Below, one piece after another: positions 1 through 11,177 of a stretch of DNA of 64,000 nt. Source of the stretch: Nemania diffusa (taxonomy: Eukaryota; Ascomycota; Sordariomycetes; Xylariales; Xylariaceae); NCBI GenBank assembly GCA_038501195.1, contig JBBPUQ010000009.1, forward strand, positions 1,054,001 through 1,118,000, written 5' to 3'. A model generated the notes under the pieces. It was not told the DNA's origin and searched no databases. It saw nothing but the letters and a program-made list of their open reading frames with translations. Position numbers and translations under genes: made by a program. The stretch's first letter is position 1. Each line of letters opens with the position of its first letter.

Positions 1-3000
1 CTGCGCAACGACCTATTCGGTCGATGCCAAAGGCATCGATGCCGCGCATGTGTCCCCCCTATGCTTCCTAATATAGAATTATCTCCTTGCTAGCTAATAA
101 ATAGAAAAATGAAAAATCTAGGGTCCTGATGACCTAATCAACATGACCCCCTGTAGCAGTGTCTCACGCACTGTCTCAGTAAACAGCCTAGTTGCTATTT
201 AACTACGTTATAAAACTACTAGAAACCCATTAAACTATCACCTATTTCAATTAATCATGTGTTGTTTAACATGCCAGCGTATTCTGACGGCCAGTTCCGC
301 TATTGAATCAGAGAAAGAGTCCTCCGCAGGTTTAGAAAGAACACATAAATTAGTAGAATTGAGCTTTAGTTATGATACTGCCACCTATTATTTGCGATCA
401 AATAGTGGCCCATACGCGACTTATAATAATTATGATTTAACTAGCACTGCTGATATAGTAAAGGGATAGATATAAAACCTTATAATACAGTTGACTACAT
501 AACCTTCTAGCATGAAAATATGGTCAAAATTAGGCTTTTGTACGAACAAACCGTTTAATACACTCGACAGCAGAGAAGAAATCAATTTTATCAAGATGAT
601 GAGGATGGGTATAACGAAAGTACCTCATCTGTTAACTATGATTCATCTCGTAGCGATCGTCTATTGGGGATAGACATATCCTACATTAACCTGCCTCATT
701 ACTACGCTATCTGTCACGGAACAGAACTGCAACGCTATACCACAACACCACTCGTGCAGAATGCAAGAGTAGAACGTTGTCGAGGTTGGGAACCTTGACC
801 GTATGCAGCCACTTATAGGCTCACGGTTAGGGCCGTGACACTATCTAATACCTCCTAGCTCAGACTCGCTCCCAAAACTGGCGTTATTTAGTAGTGAGTG
901 CAAATGTCAAACATTCCTGACATATCTTTCTGAAAGAATGACTAAGCACGTCAAAACCAGCCCTGATAACCTTTTCTCTGCGTTCTGAAAAAGAACCCTT
1001 GAGCTCCCTTAAATTAGTTGTCGAAGATTGGTGCCAGCTGTTCAGGACAATATGCTCCGCCCGCTGTTTTAGCTGAATGCTACCGGGCATGCCAGTAGGC
1101 CGCCTTAATGGCCCTACTGCCTATAGTTATTTATGTCAATTCTGAGTTGGGTGATCTCGAAGTTAACCTCCCTTTTAAAGGCCTGGTAACTGGGGCTGTT
1201 GTCGGTGCGAGCCTGAATGAGGGCATTTAGCTTCATAGTTGGGTGGGCCCCATAAGGGACATTGTATTGATCATAGATGCGTGAAATGCACTCCGGAGGC
1301 ATGTGAATGTTACCGCGATGAGGCACGCTCATTTTGATGTTTGTTTGCTGGAGTGGTTGTTGAGATTTTGAAGTTGCAGGATGTTGATACGAGAAGGCTT
1401 CTTAAATCGGAGGAGGTAAAGTGTAGTGGCTAAGAAAAGTTGCTGAAATCACAGGGCTAATCCCTCATGTTATATCAGCAAGAACCAGCACCGTTTTTAC
1501 TTTTGTAGAACATCAAAAACTGAATATGTTTGTAGAAGAAGATGGCCGACGTAAGTGTTTACGGGGTCTTCGCGCAACAATATCATCACGAACCATACGT
1601 GTAGTCGGCGAATTAACCAGCGCCTAATGGTTGGCCATGCATAGGGCCTATGGCATGGTTCTTCAAACTGTTAAACCATATACCCGTTTCTATGATGGTG
1701 ATACACATATAGAATGTGTGGGACCGAGTATGATATTGAACAGGCTAGCCCACTAGGCGCTTTACTACCGCCAGTGCAACAGCTACATCTATACTATTCG
1801 ATAATCCTTGACAGTGTTGGTGGGCTTAGGGGAAGTACTTCCTCTCTAATGAAACTAAAATGTAATCATGTCAATTGATTTTTGTTTAACACTACATTAT
1901 AGACTTTAACCCCCAGGTGATTCTCTAGAGCTCACAAGAGGGGAAAGATGGCAAAAGGTGTAATCGTCATTGTTTTAAAATACCGAGAATGGGAGGACTG
2001 GCTCTCCTGCTCAAACTAATGAGTTTCGGTCGCACGTTGGTGCCTAGCACTGAGATAACCAATAAACCATGACTGGTTCATTTCTGAATCAAGGGATGGC
2101 TCGAGGCGCGCGTTTGATCTAACTATTGGGGCCGGATGTCCAGTGAGACATTATCAAGCCTCCTTACAAGCATTATAGCACCCCTGAGATATATCCCCCC
2201 GAGCACGGTATTGTGATTGGGCAAGGGGCTGCACAACACCCGCATGGGCCATACCCTAGCCGCTCGAGCCGAGCCGCGGGAGCTCTGTAAACACGGTCCC
2301 TGGAACTGATGGGTGGGCTTGTTAGTCGACCCGAGCCGGCCACTACGCATCCTGCATAGTACCCGTTAGGCGGGCTCCGATTAACACCGGCGCCACACTA
2401 ACTTGAAGTCTTACGACTAACTACCTATGTAGGTAGCTTTCGAGCCGACTAGAAAAGGGAGGTTTGTTGTATCAAGTCCCTGCCATTGAGACACCTAACG
2501 TGCAATGGCCTGGATGCAAGGGGTTATTAGGATCCTTGAGGCTTACATCGAGACTACTTAAAAACAAAATAATTACAAGTGAGCGAAGGTGCTTGGGGCC
2601 TTTCCAATGAGAACTGCCCCCTCACGAGTCACTTGATAAAGCAGGTCTTACAATAGGGGCATAGGATTGCCGATAGGGATGAGAATGCAGCTCATAGGTC
2701 GTCTAAAGTAAAACAACCATCCTTATGCCTGGCCGGTTTTGATTCAACAATGGGCCTCTGGCTAGAGTGCTGCTTGTTCCATGACGTATTTGATCCTGCA
2801 AGGACACATATGCGGTTGGTAAGCCGCTCTGAGGGATCATCTATCGCGAGCTGCCCCTAGTGAGATGTAAAGCGAGAGAAGCTAATACTACCCCTTATTT
2901 CAGTTGGAAATCTGAAACTTCTAGTCACTGTGACTTCAATATCATTCAATCGTATCTACGTCTATACGCCACACGCTGCTGACCCGGTCTTCCCATTTCG

Positions 3001-6000
3001 ATACCTGCACATGAACTGATAAAAATGTCGTATCATGCTCTAGTGATGTCAATGGCGCCTATAAACAAACCAAACAGCACAGATAGCAAGGCACGGATAT
3101 GTTGTAAAAGTGCCAGAACAGAGTTGGCTTTTATTTAGATAATCCTTCCGGTCCAATTCTTAGAAGACTTAGATAACAGTTGAAACTTGATTTGATAGCC
3201 CCACGAGTCGCGACAAGCGTACTCAGCGACAGTGGCCAATGCAATGCTCGATATCCAACCACTTGCAACAGTCCTTGAATGTTTGACGAAAGTCATGATT
3301 GACATTACATTTCTGCACATGAGTCAGCGATACTATCCATCCACTGTTTGATAGAGAGGTTCTATACTAAATTAGATGTCTTGAGCCCCATGTTCGTACA
3401 ACAATTTATTGTAGGATCCGACACTATATTAGCTAGTTAGTTACTATATTACCTATATAGACTTGAATTATGACACAGGATAGAGCAGTGTAGGTTGTGA
3501 AAGCGATTGACGGGGCTAGATTAGAGATCAATTGATAGGTAGTAATGTGATACGTACTGATAGCGCCATTCATACTGTTCATACATATACAATCATCAGG
3601 TGCAAGAGACCATGTGCAGACATTGGTTTGTCTCTCAAAGATGTTCAACGCCTCAGCTATGCTTAGGAGCAGGCTGGCATTGACAAAGTAAGAGATTCTC
3701 ATGATGACTGAATGAGTAGCGTTTAGAAAAGAGTTGTAGAAGTAATTGAGTTAGCGAACACTTAGAACGGTAAAGATAACTATCACGAACATCGAAGTTT
3801 TTATAGTTAAGTGCGATATGAGGAGCATCACTATCGGCGTACTTCATCATCAACCCATTGAAGCGAGCCATGGCATGTACGTTATTACCCGGAACCATGC
3901 AGGTCATAAGCGAGTGGTACGCCGGTCGGAGTCTGGGTTTAATAAGCTGCGCATCGTTTATAAAATATCGATCCATGCTCCGGGATCCCCACCGGCTGTC
4001 ATAGGCGGAGTCGGCTGGTAGCGAGGAGCTTCATGGAGATGTATCCGACATGCGCGTAGTGCAACACATAAATAGGCTGAAAATGCGTCCAGTCATTAAT
4101 TACATGCTCTGATAGGAACCAAGAGGATTTCAGCTAAAAATAAATCTGCAGTATAAGGACTGTGACTCTGTTATGAAACCCTATTGAATGGTTTACAACT
4201 CAATGAAGTTCAAGCTAGTTATAAATGGTAAAATTAGGGAAAGGATGTTGTGAGAATAACGCTTTGCCGATGCGAAGAGTGGGATCATGAATTATTCCGG
4301 ATATTACCATCACGTTGGATTGAAAGCGGGCGCCTAGAACCAAGTTCCATAACCACTCACACACATAAGGTATACTCTCTTCTTCACATCCTCGGCAAGC
4401 CGAGAAATGCAATGAAAAAAGTGTGTTTTCGCCACCTGGAGGCAGTGTAATACCAGGTGACAGGAACTGAGCCCTTTAAATGAACAAAAAATTATGAAGC
4501 ATATTGAAATGCGACTGAGAACTGCGAAGAGCACTTCTGATGTTTGACTGAGGAGGGTTAGTATTATCCATAGAGTAGCGAAATCAGGGAGGATAGGGGC
4601 GAAGCAAAACAAAACTTTGAACGCGCATGAAAATCAAAAAAATCAAAAATCAAAAATCAAAAACAAGAAAACAAGGAAACAAGAGACAAAGGAAAAACAC
4701 TGCAAGCTCAACCTCAGAAACCGGTCAATCCACGGCTGGAATGGAGCAAAGCCACATCGGTGCCTCTAACCGAACGATTCACAGCCCGCCCGAAAGACTC
4801 TCATCCGGAGGGAGGTTACTCTCAACTCAGTTTCCCGAGCGATTCCGAGTCAAGCAAGGGCACTCATTAAACGGCTTTTCTCCTGTCGCGTGGGGGTCCA
4901 CGACAGGGTCCAGGGGAAGCGGAAAATCTCGACGGGCGAACTGAGCCTAGGCTAGAACGTCGGAAGAGATAATGGGGTCCATGATTGAGCACGTCTGTGG
5001 ATTTCCCAGAATCTGAGGAAGAGAAGAGTGGTTGTCGATCCAGGATGGTCGTATCGTATCGTGTCGTCGCGGTAGGTCCCTGTCCAATCTGATTCCAAGT
5101 ATTTTCTCCTGTAAATAAGCAATGTTAGTTCGATCATGCAAGCACCGCTTTACTCTTGTTCTTACCTCTTTTTTCACCTCTTACTTCCACCTCTTACTTC
5201 CTCCTCTTGCTTCCTCCTCTTACTTCCTCCTCTTGCTTCCTCCTCTTTCTAGTCCCAATATTAGCCAATTCATAAATCGCTCGGAGTAAAGTTGCGAGTC
5301 GTGCACGCTGATAAAAGTGTCAATTCATGATTTTTTGTTGAGAATGAGTGTTGGTAGGAAAGATGAGCTGGCTCTGAGTAACAGGGTATCGCGGGAAATG
5401 TTAAAGAAGACGTGATATTATATGACAATAGTGGTTGGGAACAGCAGAGGACGGCGGAGGACGGCGGGGAGAGATACATAGATGTGCTGATGTGCTTTTT
5501 CGGGGAGGGGTATATAGCACTTTATGTGATACTAGGGAACAAATAATAGGGTAGGAGGGGTGTGATGACATAACGTGGATAGTCATGAAAGGTTTAAAAG
5601 TAGGGAAAGTGGAAGCAATGTGCAATGGCGTGGCAGGGTTAGTGAGGCTAATAGACCTCATACAAAATTGGCTGTGATAAATGCTAAAGATGCGACAGAG
5701 GATAGCCATAGAAGTGAGGTGATCAAGCTATTGGAGGTGATAGAAGTGCTGCGAAAGGAGTGAGGGTAGAAGTTTGAGTAGGAGAGGTAGTGCTGGAACT
5801 GGTGATGGGGTGCAATGGTTGGTGTGCTGGGGCATAGGCAGTAGCTGGGTTAGAAGGAAAGTTGATACAAGATTCTCAGAACATACCTCGCTATCGGGGT
5901 AATAACTTGACCTCTTTGCTTCTTGATCTTATCACAATGCTGATGAACTCTTAGAGACCATGGAGGTTCTAAGAAGCATCGTCGAATGCAGTGATAGGCA

Positions 6001-7421
6001 AAGGTGGGTTGGTCAAGTGTCGTCGGTTGTTGGAAAAAAAAGATGAAAAAGTTGGGAGAGGAAGTGGGTGGGAAGGGGTCTTTAAATAATAAATCCCCTG
6101 TCAGAATCAAGTCCGCACAATCAGTAGAATTGATAGAATCAGTATTCCTGGCCTAAGAGATCAGGTACAGAGATACCTGAAATAAAGCTAAAGAGGCAAT
6201 TACGTAGGTATTTTGAACTGTGTGATCTGGTTTGAGGGAAACTACGTAGATCAGCCTTGTACTCTAAGAACGTGCAAGATAGAAGGCGCGGAAAGTGGGC
6301 AGGTACTACATTATTTCTAAGTACCCATGTACCTATTTAGGTACAAGACGCCCCAATACTCGTAAAGCTTATCATGTCTAAACTTTTTACATAGCAAGCT
6401 CATAGGTGCAATTCTTCAAGGTACTATTAAACCTTTTACATACTTTAGGTCTTGGGTGATCAGCAGACTCGCCTGTTCTTCACGTACCCTCTTCTAGTGT
6501 AATACCACACGAGGATACATCATTTCATTGAAACTTGGTACTAGGTATACACCTACATGTACTCAGATTCAAATGAGAAAGTTACGTAGGTCATTACCTT
6601 TACTAGTACCTTCCTTTTCAATAGATAATTACCCCCATGGGATGTGAGTCATGCCTGAGCACCACATATTATACAATCACGTACTTAGCAAATAGAAAGA
6701 GACGTTGATGGTAGCGGAAGGAACGTTCTCAATATCTCTTCAGTAATAATAATCAAGATCAGCAGAATGCAAAGATGAATTTGATGCCTGCAACAGCAGC
6801 CAATTATAATCAAATAAAAAAATGAAGGTATTTCGTAGCGGCAGTGATTACCTTTTTTACCCCGGGTCTTGATCGTCAAATGTTAAGATAGGAACAAACT
6901 ACCCTACTACAATGCTGTGGCTTTTATTTCATATAAAAAAAAAAGGCCAGCACTTATGATTTGCTTACTCTCAAGTAATATTAGGGATATACTTCAGAGT
7001 GTTAGAGATGTAGATGGCTAATTTCTAATAGGAAAAAAAAAATCAACCAATTAGGTTTAAAGAATCTAATTAAAATTAAAAACTTAGTATTTAAATATTG
7101 CTCAAGATGCTTCGTGCTATATAAGATGTTCGGCTCCAATCATAGGTATTGGCTAGAATATGTGTTTTCACAGGTAATTAACGCAGGCTGATTCTAAAAT
7201 ACCGCAAACTTGAAGTGTCATTATTTCTCTCCTAGATCACAGATTGAATCAGAGTTCGTAGAAGGTGCACTACTGATCCTGATGCTATAGATGAGGCTAC
7301 CTAGGTACTTGAGAACACGTCATTGATCTAACCAGCTAGCACCTTGGGCAAACTACCTCCTTTCTAGGTAGTTGCGGCTAGTCCATCGCTTCCATTTGAT
7401 TCTCGCGCATTCTGAATTACA
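1..7421. other. gene-poor accessory region, no supported gene
   Basis: I see no intact gene in these 7.4 kb. Open frames are short and none resembles a family I know. Coding-like but orphan frames lie at 559-798 (+, no ATG) and about 3653-4035 (-). A 13-bp minisatellite sits at 5183-5247. Short TAGGTA/TACCTA-rich palindromic stretches occur near 2423-2436 and 6200-6360, and A/T homopolymer runs near 6930-7040. The block is probably decayed accessory DNA next to the metabolite cluster, but I could not identify a transposon family. Confidence 0.5.
5183..5247. repeat. 13-bp minisatellite, five units
   Basis: Five consecutive 13-base units of the form Rcttcctcctctt (R = a or g) lie head to tail. 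The first unit carries one c-to-a change. A partial unit precedes the array, inside a longer C/T-rich tract that starts near 5160. No gene is adjacent. Confidence 0.9.
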
Positions 7422-7905
7422 TCATACGTGGACCCCAGGCACGAAATCCACGACCATAGCGTCCGCAATGAAGGGCTTGACGTACTGAACCCATTCAATA
7501 TGCGCAGGGTCGGCCTCCAGATAATACGTCCTGTCCTCCTCGTTATCAAACTCGCAGATGTAACCATGTGTGAAGCCGCGCTGTGATAATGATAAGCCTG
7601 TGCCTCTTTAGACTACCGAAACCCGCCCCTCACGTAGAGGCTGGGGGAAGAGGACTTACAGCTCTGCCCTCGGGGCTGTTGTTGATCCCTCCGATGCGAT
7701 TCCTCACGTAGGTCTTCTTAGTCACAGGATGTAGAAGCTTAGCCTCAAGAGTAACCATGCCCTCGGATGCCTTCGCAATAGGATATTAGTTATGGTCGCA
7801 TCCCCCTACGTCCTATAGAGTGAGAACTAGCCAGCGTACCTTTTCGACTACGTCTTTCGAGAGTTCATCCTTGAACTTGAATAGTACGATGTGGAAGATA
7901 GTCAT
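7422..7905 (-). CDS. stress-responsive A/B barrel (Dabb) domain protein, 111 aa
   Basis: Three exons (7905-7840, 7770-7660, 7580-7422) join in phase 0 to give 111 aa. The start is fixed by the family's opening motif, MTIFHIVLFKF, with His5 in the conserved N-terminal position. The middle has a GGxNNSPEG turn and the end has DPAHxEWV followed by VVDFVPG, the usual Dabb layout in a single ferredoxin-like alpha/beta-barrel domain. Dabb proteins form dimers; one plant member (olivetolic acid cyclase) cyclises a polyketide, while many others have no known role. It is the first gene of the cluster on the left and lies in the same direction as the dioxygenase gene. A role as cyclase or chaperone for a polyketide intermediate is an inference from position only. 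Both introns have GT/AG ends, and none of the three exons contains an internal stop. Confidence 0.88.
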
Positions 7906-8842
7906 CTTAATTAAGACTGCCGGGATCGTGTTTATTTAATTTAAGTTCTGGTTGATACGATGGTGCTGTATGGAGGATGGTGGATGAGGTTAACTAGAGG
8001 CAAACGAAGGCGACTTCATATATCTTGATGCTGCGCGCACGCCATTTTCAATGCTGTCAAAGTCTAAGATTCATATTATCGAGATCCTACCCTAGTATGC
8101 TCTTTTCCCCGTGTCGGAATGTACCCTCTCGGCCGTCTAATGTGTACTATGAGGTTGCGTTTCGCTGTGTTTCGCCGAGCCGAGTCGGGGGGCGGGAAAA
8201 GGCATAAAACATGTGGGGAGCTGAAAGGTTTCATTTAATTGTAAAATTTCCGGGGGGGAATTGCTGCAGACATAAGCCTCGGCGCCGTGCCGTCTTGTCC
8301 GCAGCTTCTTTGAATTGGCAACCTAAGTGTGTGCTTTGGATTTGCGCCTCGCCAAGACCCGAGTCTAGACCTAAGGCGACCCCATGAATCTCTAGACTCT
8401 CCCCGCCTTCTTCATAATCTCATAGAACTCTCCCCGTTAATGCAAGCAAGTTGAATTTCTATTAATGATACTTACATCAAATTGGCTCATAATACATGTG
8501 AAAACTAAAGAAATTGTACCTAGACGTTGAGCCTACTAACAAGTGCGATCATCGAACCTACTCAAATCAATTCCAGTAGTCTGGGGAAGATTCATCGCTC
8601 AACGGCAAATTTGACGGGCATCGCATCGTGTTTCAATTTCGTCCATGCCAGTCATAATAGCGAAATTAATTGAAGACAATTATCCTAGATTTTCCCCTAG
8701 CAGGATTGTGTGCATCGTACAATAAATGTTAAGATAAAACGACCTAACTAGGACTACTAGATAAACGAGCGGCATACGAAAATCCGAAGTATCTACTACT
8801 GAGTCAATTATGGCTCTCAGGGCGACACATGTCCAAGTGACC
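7906..8842. other. intergenic, Dabb upstream region
   Basis: This 0.9-kb gap separates the start of the Dabb gene from the end of the dioxygenase gene. It must hold the Dabb promoter and the dioxygenase 3' end. A CCGAgccgagTCGG near-palindrome occurs around 8177. I see no coding sequence here. Confidence 0.6.
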
Positions 8843-10002
8843 TCATTTGAGTGCGTTGCCGCTGTCTCCCATGGTGTCAATGAGTCTCTGTCTAATGTGC
8901 TCGCCAACCACAGTCTCAACACCCGAGCCGTCGAGAGCCTTGACATTCAACTTCAATTGGCCATTCAGGAAGAACGGGACGCTGTAGCGGTGCTCGCTGC
9001 CACCGTTGACGACCCTGTGTCGAGCGCTGCGGTAGTATCCAGCAGTGTACTTCTGCATCATGTCCCCAATGTTGATCACGTACGAGCCCTCCTTCACGGG
9101 CACCGGGATCCAGGTCTCGGTCGGGGGATACCAGACCTGCAGACCCTTTCTGTTCGGCTCCTGCAGTAGAACGGCGATGCAGCCGAAATCCGTGTGGTCG
9201 CCAACTAAGTACACAGGAGTTAGTCAAAATGAGTTTCAAGCTTGTCTCCATTGCTTCTAGTTATGAAGATAGAAGAATGCCATACCTCCAAACTGAACAT
9301 CGGTCTGGGTGGCGTGGGGTGCGTAGTGAAGCAGACGCATTGGCATAGACGGATTGACGGCGAGTTCATCGAAGACGTCGGGCGCACACCCCCACTCGTC
9401 GGGCAAGCCAAGCGCCAGGATCTTCAGCAAAATCTTGACCAACTCAAGCATCTTGCCCTGGTACTCCATGATGGGATTGCGGAACTGATCAGCAGGCAGG
9501 CACTTGGGCCACAGGTTTGGTCCCGTGGAGAATGTTCCAGCCTCAGGGTCATCCTCTGGGACCTCGGCGCCAATGATAAAGGCCTAGAACATATATAAGT
9601 AATTGGTGAAAATGGCTTCCTTGTCCGCTTCTATCTTTCCAATCATATTTGGGAGAAGGAGTGAGCTAAGAGGGGAGGACCCACTTCCTTGGTGTCAGGG
9701 AGCAAGCCCTTCTGGTGAGTCTGAATTCCTGGTGGCTCGTAACCGCGGTGCGACTTCCCAAGTGACTTCTTGATCCAAACATCCATCTTCTCCTCCTCAG
9801 ACAAGGTAAAGAAGAGTTTGGCACAGTCAAGGGCTCGATTCTGCTCCTCTAGGGAGATGCCATGGCCAACGAGGTAAAAGAAACCATAGGTCGTGCAAGC
9901 ATGTCTCACAGCCTTGACAACCTCTAGCAGGTCCTTAGCTGGGGCATTTTTAACGAAGGGACTAATGTCCACAGTTGGGATAGCTTCGTTGGTAGTACTC
10001 AT
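8843..10002 (-). CDS. 2-oxoglutarate/Fe(II) dioxygenase, TropC-like
   Basis: Three exons (10002-9685, 9583-9286, 9204-8843) give 325 aa, the usual size for the isopenicillin N synthase-like family. The N-terminal DIOX_N domain begins IPTVDISPF. The iron ligands are visible as His209-x-Asp211 in GDHTDFG and His268 in ARHRV; Arg278-Tyr-Ser280 is the 2-oxoglutarate-binding RxS pair. In stipitatic acid biosynthesis TropC oxidises the methyl group of a dearomatised ring and drives expansion to the seven-membered tropolone; CitB of citrinin biosynthesis is a related alternative. Presence of a TropB-type monooxygenase and a methylating, reductase-ended PKS in the same cluster favours the TropC role. 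The first donor is GTGGGT, which is less usual. The ATG lies about 40 nt downstream of a TATATA stretch and faces the YCII gene across 845 bp. Confidence 0.9.
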
Positions 10003-10847
10003 GATTGTGAAGATGTTAGAGAATAGTATATATAAAGTTTATGATCATAGATCTTTGAATATGCGGTCGGATATGTTTCGTGATTATTGCCAATGAAAGA
10101 AAGAAGAAACAATTTATACGACCGCTTACCTGGAAACAAGACCCTATTATGAACAGAAGAAAAAAAACATCTCTGGAAGCTTTCTAGATCCTATCACACC
10201 TACATGATCTCTACTTTGACAGACGTCGCACCCCGCCGCGAGCCGCGAATGGCATGATTCGGAATTATTGTGTAGAAGACTTCAAAAATTGTCTCGGTTT
10301 TAGAGTAAAATGAGCTCAAAAGTTAGTCTTCGCGGTGTGACGATCAACTTGTTGGAATGAGTGACGGCCAGCTCCCAATGAGATACTCCGCTCCGGTACC
10401 CGTCGGAATTGCCCGGATAATGTTGGCTCTTTTATGTTTTATGATGTATATACTCTAAGAAACGGAGATTGTATCCAAAGGTTTTAAACAGAAAATCTCG
10501 GAGAAATTCGGAATATCTTGTCCGAGATCTCAGACCGGGATCGGGTTGATCGAAGCTACTACTACGACTCACCCCTATCTCCGGAGGATGTTGTGCAATC
10601 CATTAATAATAGCACGGTAGTGCTAGAAGATTTCGTGTGCATCTACACCAATATTTCAGTATCGAACCTATAGGAAGGAGGGTCAGTCACGTTTAAAAAG
10701 AGCCTTCACAACGAATCTTCTGTACAAACCTCTCGCCCACTAACGACCGAAGGCAGTCCCACTTCTACACCAGTATCCCACCCATCTATGAAATACATCA
10801 CAAAACCAAACTATTAAGCTTCAAGAATTACGACATTACCATCAATC
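10003..10847. promoter_or_regulatory. shared divergent promoter, dioxygenase / YCII
   Basis: The two start codons face away from each other across 845 bp. A TATATA stretch lies about 40 nt before the dioxygenase ATG. CGG-type triplets suitable for a Zn2Cys6 protein are frequent between 10390 and 10590, including a CGG-N10-CCG arrangement at 10509-10524 and a CTCCGGAG palindrome near 10580. Co-regulation of the two genes is inferred. Confidence 0.5.
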
Positions 10848-11177
10848 ATGCCCGGGCAAAATGACTTCTTAGTGCATCTCCCCGACAAGCCCGGCGTACT
10901 AAAGACGCGGATGGAGAACCTTGGAGCGCACCTAACTCACAACAAGCCACTACTGGAGGCCGGTTCTCTCATCTTATCCGGCCCCACGCTGACGGGCCAT
11001 CCCGAAGACCCCAAGCAAGGTCTTCCAATAACCGGGAGCGTGTTAATCTTCCGAACAGGAACTGCAGACGAGGTGTGGCAGATGCTAGCTGCAGATCCCT
11101 TGGCTAAGGCAGATGTGTGGGACATGGAGAAAGCGACAGTTACACCCTACAGGTGCGGTCTCTGGAAACCCTACTAG
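10848..11177 (+). CDS. YCII-related domain protein, 109 aa
   Basis: A single uninterrupted frame of 109 aa starts at an ATG preceded by an A/C-rich leader. The fold signature of YciI-like proteins is visible: a short beta strand, then LPDKPG with Asp13, an R-x6-H pattern with Arg21 and His28, an EAG turn, and an SGP motif. His and Asp are the conserved polar residues of this family. YciI-like domains have a ferredoxin-like fold and occur in several fungal metabolite clusters, but their reactions are mostly undefined. There is no signal peptide or membrane segment. The gene shares its upstream region with the TropC-like dioxygenase, which suggests expression together with the pathway. A non-redox step such as hydrolysis, cyclisation or isomerisation is conceivable but not shown. 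Confidence 0.88.
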   Translation: MPGQNDFLVHLPDKPGVLKTRMENLGAHLTHNKPLLEAGSLILSGPTLTGHPEDPKQGLPITGSVLIFRTGTADEVWQMLAADPLAKADVWDMEKATVTPYRCGLWKPY

